Shown in pieces: positions 62,053 to 64,000 of a stretch of DNA of 64,000 bases. A program made the position numbers and the translations under genes. Under the pieces are notes generated by a model. The model was given only the letters and a program-made list of their open reading frames with translations, had not been told where the DNA came from and made no database searches. The stretch's first letter is position 1. Each line of letters opens with the position of its first letter. The stretch comes from Thalassomonas haliotis (GTDB lineage Bacteria; Pseudomonadota; Gammaproteobacteria; Enterobacterales; Alteromonadaceae): NCBI RefSeq assembly GCF_028657945.1, contig NZ_CP059693.1, forward strand, positions 2,108,001 to 2,172,000. Reading direction: 5' to 3'.

Positions 62053-62673
62053 TTATTTTTTCGTTTTACGTAAGGCCAGGCCGATAAAAGCTAAAGCAAA
62101 TAACAACAAGGCAGGCGGCTCGGGCACAGAAGCGGAAGAAAACTTGAAGTTGGCGCCGAAATTACCGCCGTCAAAATTGTCCCAGTGTTGTGTAGGTAAG
62201 GTGAAGCCGTTGTTATATAAGAATAAGTTTCGATTGAAGGTCACTTCACTGGCGGTGGTATAGCTGCTGCGTGCTGCGCCGCGGTCTGAATTATCTGAGA
62301 AAAAAGCGCCTACCACATAGCGGCCGGCATCGAGGGAAAAACTGGGAATATCTACCCAGCGAAAGCTGCTGTCTAAGGTGGCGCTGGTGCCGCTGCCGAC
62401 GATTGCCGAAGTTAGCAGGGTACCGTCCAGGGCCCAGATGCCGACGGCATGCTCTTCTGCCAGGCCGTCACCCAATTCATCCCAGACCCCCAAACTGTCT
62501 ACCTGGACAGCTGTTGAGGTGGTAAATTCCCATCCTATGGTGGCGCCGGGCCAGATCCAGGAGTCGGTAGGCTCATCGGGAAACCCCAGGGCCATGGTGG
62601 AGGCCAATGCCTGATGAGCAGAAAGGAAAGGAAGTAGCAGAGTGACACACAAAACCGTGATTAACTTTTTCAT
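62053..62673 (-). CDS. PEP-CTERM sorted exported protein
   Basis: 206 residues from MKKLITVLCVTLLLPFLSAH, a signal peptide; AGGAC precedes the ATG and a longer in-frame start lacks a site. The mature domain is beta-rich (LGFPDEPTDSWIWPGATIGW, DSLGVWDELGDGLAEEHAVG, ARSSYTTASEVTFNRNLFLY). The C-terminus VPEPPALLLFALAFIGLALR followed by KTKK is the PEP-CTERM sorting signal recognised by exosortase, so the protein is processed at the membrane and exported, often into matrix. Such proteins usually have no known activity. It lies convergently inside the eCIS neighbourhood; a functional link is unproven. Confidence 0.88.
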   Translation of the reverse strand: MKKLITVLCVTLLLPFLSAHQALASTMALGFPDEPTDSWIWPGATIGWEFTTSTAVQVDSLGVWDELGDGLAEEHAVGIWALDGTLLTSAIVGSGTSATLDSSFRWVDIPSFSLDAGRYVVGAFFSDNSDRGAARSSYTTASEVTFNRNLFLYNNGFTLPTQHWDNFDGGNFGANFKFSSASVPEPPALLLFALAFIGLALRKTKK

Positions 62674-63122
62674 TATAATTAGTCCTTTAGTTGAATTCCG
62701 TCTTTGCTGACGCATAAAAAATGCCAGTTTATTAAGTAGTTGATTGTTTGTGTGTTTTTTATACAGGGTGACTTTAAAGTGTTAATTTTGTAAAAGAATT
62801 AGACAAAAATTGTATCAGTTTCGATCTTGAGTGGTTGCTTTTAGTTGGCATCAGGGTGAGCTTAATTTCGTCAACCCCAGGGGGAAATCGTACAGCTGCC
62901 TCTGTGTTAAAAGTCAGCTGTACTATATTTAACGATTATGTTGAATGGCCAAAACCGCCAACAGGTATGCAATATACCCAAACCGGCAGTGAGCGCATGA
63001 AATGCCTCAAAGGGGAAAACTGTGCCGCTGCAACGCACTAAACTCCCGGCCCCGGTGCGGACAAAATCGTGGCGGTTATTTTATCGAACGCAAATTTGGG
63101 CTTAAAAACAAGGTACAGGGAT
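62674..63122. other. intergenic region
   Basis: About 450 bp between divergent genes. It holds a 68-codon open frame (62835-63041) without a ribosome site or recognisable sequence, which I do not accept as a gene. AT-rich near the PEP-CTERM gene promoter; nothing else recognised. Confidence 0.4.
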
Positions 63123-64000
63123 ATGCCGGATTTTCTTTATAGCAACAAAGCAGGGAATCAGCGCCGGGAGAGCACGGACAGGCAAACAACAAGACGCCCG
63201 GGTGAGCCGGGCCGTTACTTATCGGCTCAAAGCCGGGTGAATGACGGCAAAATAAGGCATATCCTTCGGGGCGCTTCACCCAAGGGGCAAACATCCGGCC
63301 TTATCCAGCGTCTTGCAACGCCCGGGGCAATCAGCGTCTCTCCCTGCAGCACTTTACCCAGGCAAATATTTAACCGCGGCGGCTGCGGCGGCGGTACTGA
63401 CTTTACCCATAATGACTTTCAGTCTCTTTCTGGTGTCGACGCAGCGGGCCGGGCGCTGGTGTGGCAGGCGGATAACCTTTCTATCGACTTTCGCCTGCGT
63501 AATGATATGCGCCTGGAGCTGGGCCTGCTGGCGGGATCTGAAGGCTGGCGCATGGTTGATCACTTCACCGGCGGCAGCGGTACGACGTTAAGCCACGACA
63601 ACAGCAGTACCCTGGGCAGTGCCGCCCTGGCTTCGGCCACGTTTACCCGGCTTAACACCGCGACGCTTGCCGCCATAGAGGCGGCGTTAACGGCTATGGC
63701 GGGCAGCGGCGTGATTGACTGTAATACCCTGTCCATTGCCGGCGTTGGCCTGCCCGGGGTCAGTTTCAGTTTTTCAGACGGTTTTGCCCTTAAAGGCATA
63801 ATCGGCGGTACCCAGGGACTGCGTATCCGCATCACAAGTCTGGCGGTGGATCCCGTAAGCCGTAGCTATGAAATCGGGTTGCAGTACCTGATTTGCGACG
63901 ACTTCGGCGTCGATACCGCCGACCTTTACTCTCCGGCGCTGGCCGCTTTTTGGGTACTGCAGCACAGGCGCTCCGGCAATTTACCCTTTATCAACGAACT
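63123..64000 (+). CDS. partial candidate effector, DUF3289-like, runs off the window
   Basis: From the ATG (MPDFLYSNKAGNQRRESTDR; AGGG upstream) an unbroken frame of 292 codons continues to the window edge with no stop. The N-terminal ~100 residues are basic and disordered, ending near IQRLATPG. A folded domain follows (LVWQADNLSIDFRLRNDMRL, GWRMVDHFTGGSGTTLSHDN, LSIAGVGLPGVSFSFSDGFA, LKGIIGGTQGLRIRITSLAV). It ends in DDFGVDTADLYSPALAAFWV, LQHRRSGNLPFINEL, which recalls DUF3289 proteins near secretion and toxin loci. The basic leader and location after the eCIS operon suggest cargo. Family call is by eye. Confidence 0.6.
   Translation, partial: MPDFLYSNKAGNQRRESTDRQTTRRPGEPGRYLSAQSRVNDGKIRHILRGASPKGQTSGLIQRLATPGAISVSPCSTLPRQIFNRGGCGGGTDFTHNDFQSLSGVDAAGRALVWQADNLSIDFRLRNDMRLELGLLAGSEGWRMVDHFTGGSGTTLSHDNSSTLGSAALASATFTRLNTATLAAIEAALTAMAGSGVIDCNTLSIAGVGLPGVSFSFSDGFALKGIIGGTQGLRIRITSLAVDPVSRSYEIGLQYLICDDFGVDTADLYSPALAAFWVLQHRRSGNLPFINE

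Noticed and set aside
62835-63041. 68-codon open frame upstream of the last gene
   Set aside because: No ribosome site, no recognisable motif, AT-rich spacer.
1-64000. tRNA or rRNA genes
   Set aside because: No cloverleaf with a GGTTCRA-type T-loop or rRNA-like stretch was seen by eye in any intergenic region; a tRNAscan/Infernal run would settle it.

Overview
The window looks like a chromosomal segment of a marine gammaproteobacterium of the Alteromonadales/Colwelliaceae type. Thalassomonas is my best guess, but that is inference: there is no rRNA or housekeeping marker here. The clues are a quinol-dependent NO reductase, an RND/MMPL exporter, a PEP-CTERM protein, AT-rich spacers between moderately GC-rich genes, and a short MITE with TAATACCAATTG-type ends.

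Region 1 (1-2.9 kb) is a polymorphic-toxin scrapyard: a decayed Phd-type antitoxin remnant, then two tandem orphan Rhs C-terminal cassettes. The first carries a complete toxin tip and an overlapping small immunity candidate; the second has a truncated tip. Region 2 (2.9-13.6 kb) holds a periplasmic solute-binding-like protein, a Fur-box-controlled TonB-dependent receptor with a small exported partner, a helical TPR-like protein, an M16 (insulinase) lipoprotein protease and two AraC-type regulators. Region 3 (13.7-20.3 kb) is a fatty-acid degradation cluster: thiolase, hydratase/dehydrogenase fusion and acyl-CoA dehydrogenase, with an AidB-like flavoprotein on the other strand. Region 4 (20.5-33.4 kb) has a quinol NO reductase, fused remnants of a chemoreceptor and a cytochrome c, a GH108 lysozyme, a type II NADH dehydrogenase, an RND exporter, a DUF2628 protein, and a LysR gene divergent from an alpha/beta-hydrolase plus PNPOx-like pair. 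The hydrolase reading frame is broken at a G9 tract.

Region 5 (33.4-39.7 kb) contains three copies of a conserved ~110-bp unit. Each has a GAACTA-N16-TCTTA promoter-like pair, a nearly invariant ~80-nt transcribed block and an intrinsic terminator, so they look like sibling small RNA genes. Among them lie a candidate effector, an IS1595-family element inserted into a MITE, a DUF523/DUF1722 protein, a conserved protein cut by an in-frame TGA, and a protein of three ~80-residue repeats.

Region 6 (39.7 kb to the end) is an extracellular contractile injection system (eCIS, Afp/PVC-like). In order it has: sheath with a duplicated insertion domain, tube, gp51/gp26-like chaperone, disordered linker protein, DUF4255 (Afp16-like) terminator, AAA+ ATPase (Afp15-like), small protein, CIS_tube protein, LysM protein, gpD-like hub, gp5/VgrG-like spike, gp25, two gpJ-like baseplate proteins, a gpI-like protein, a DUF6519 beta-helix protein and a DUF4157 (eCIS-core) candidate effector. 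After a terminator and an opposite-strand PEP-CTERM gene, a further candidate effector runs off the right edge. Sheath, tube, ATPase, cap and baseplate genes are all present. A separate tape-measure gene, a PAAR gene and a classical tail fibre are not seen and may lie beyond the window.
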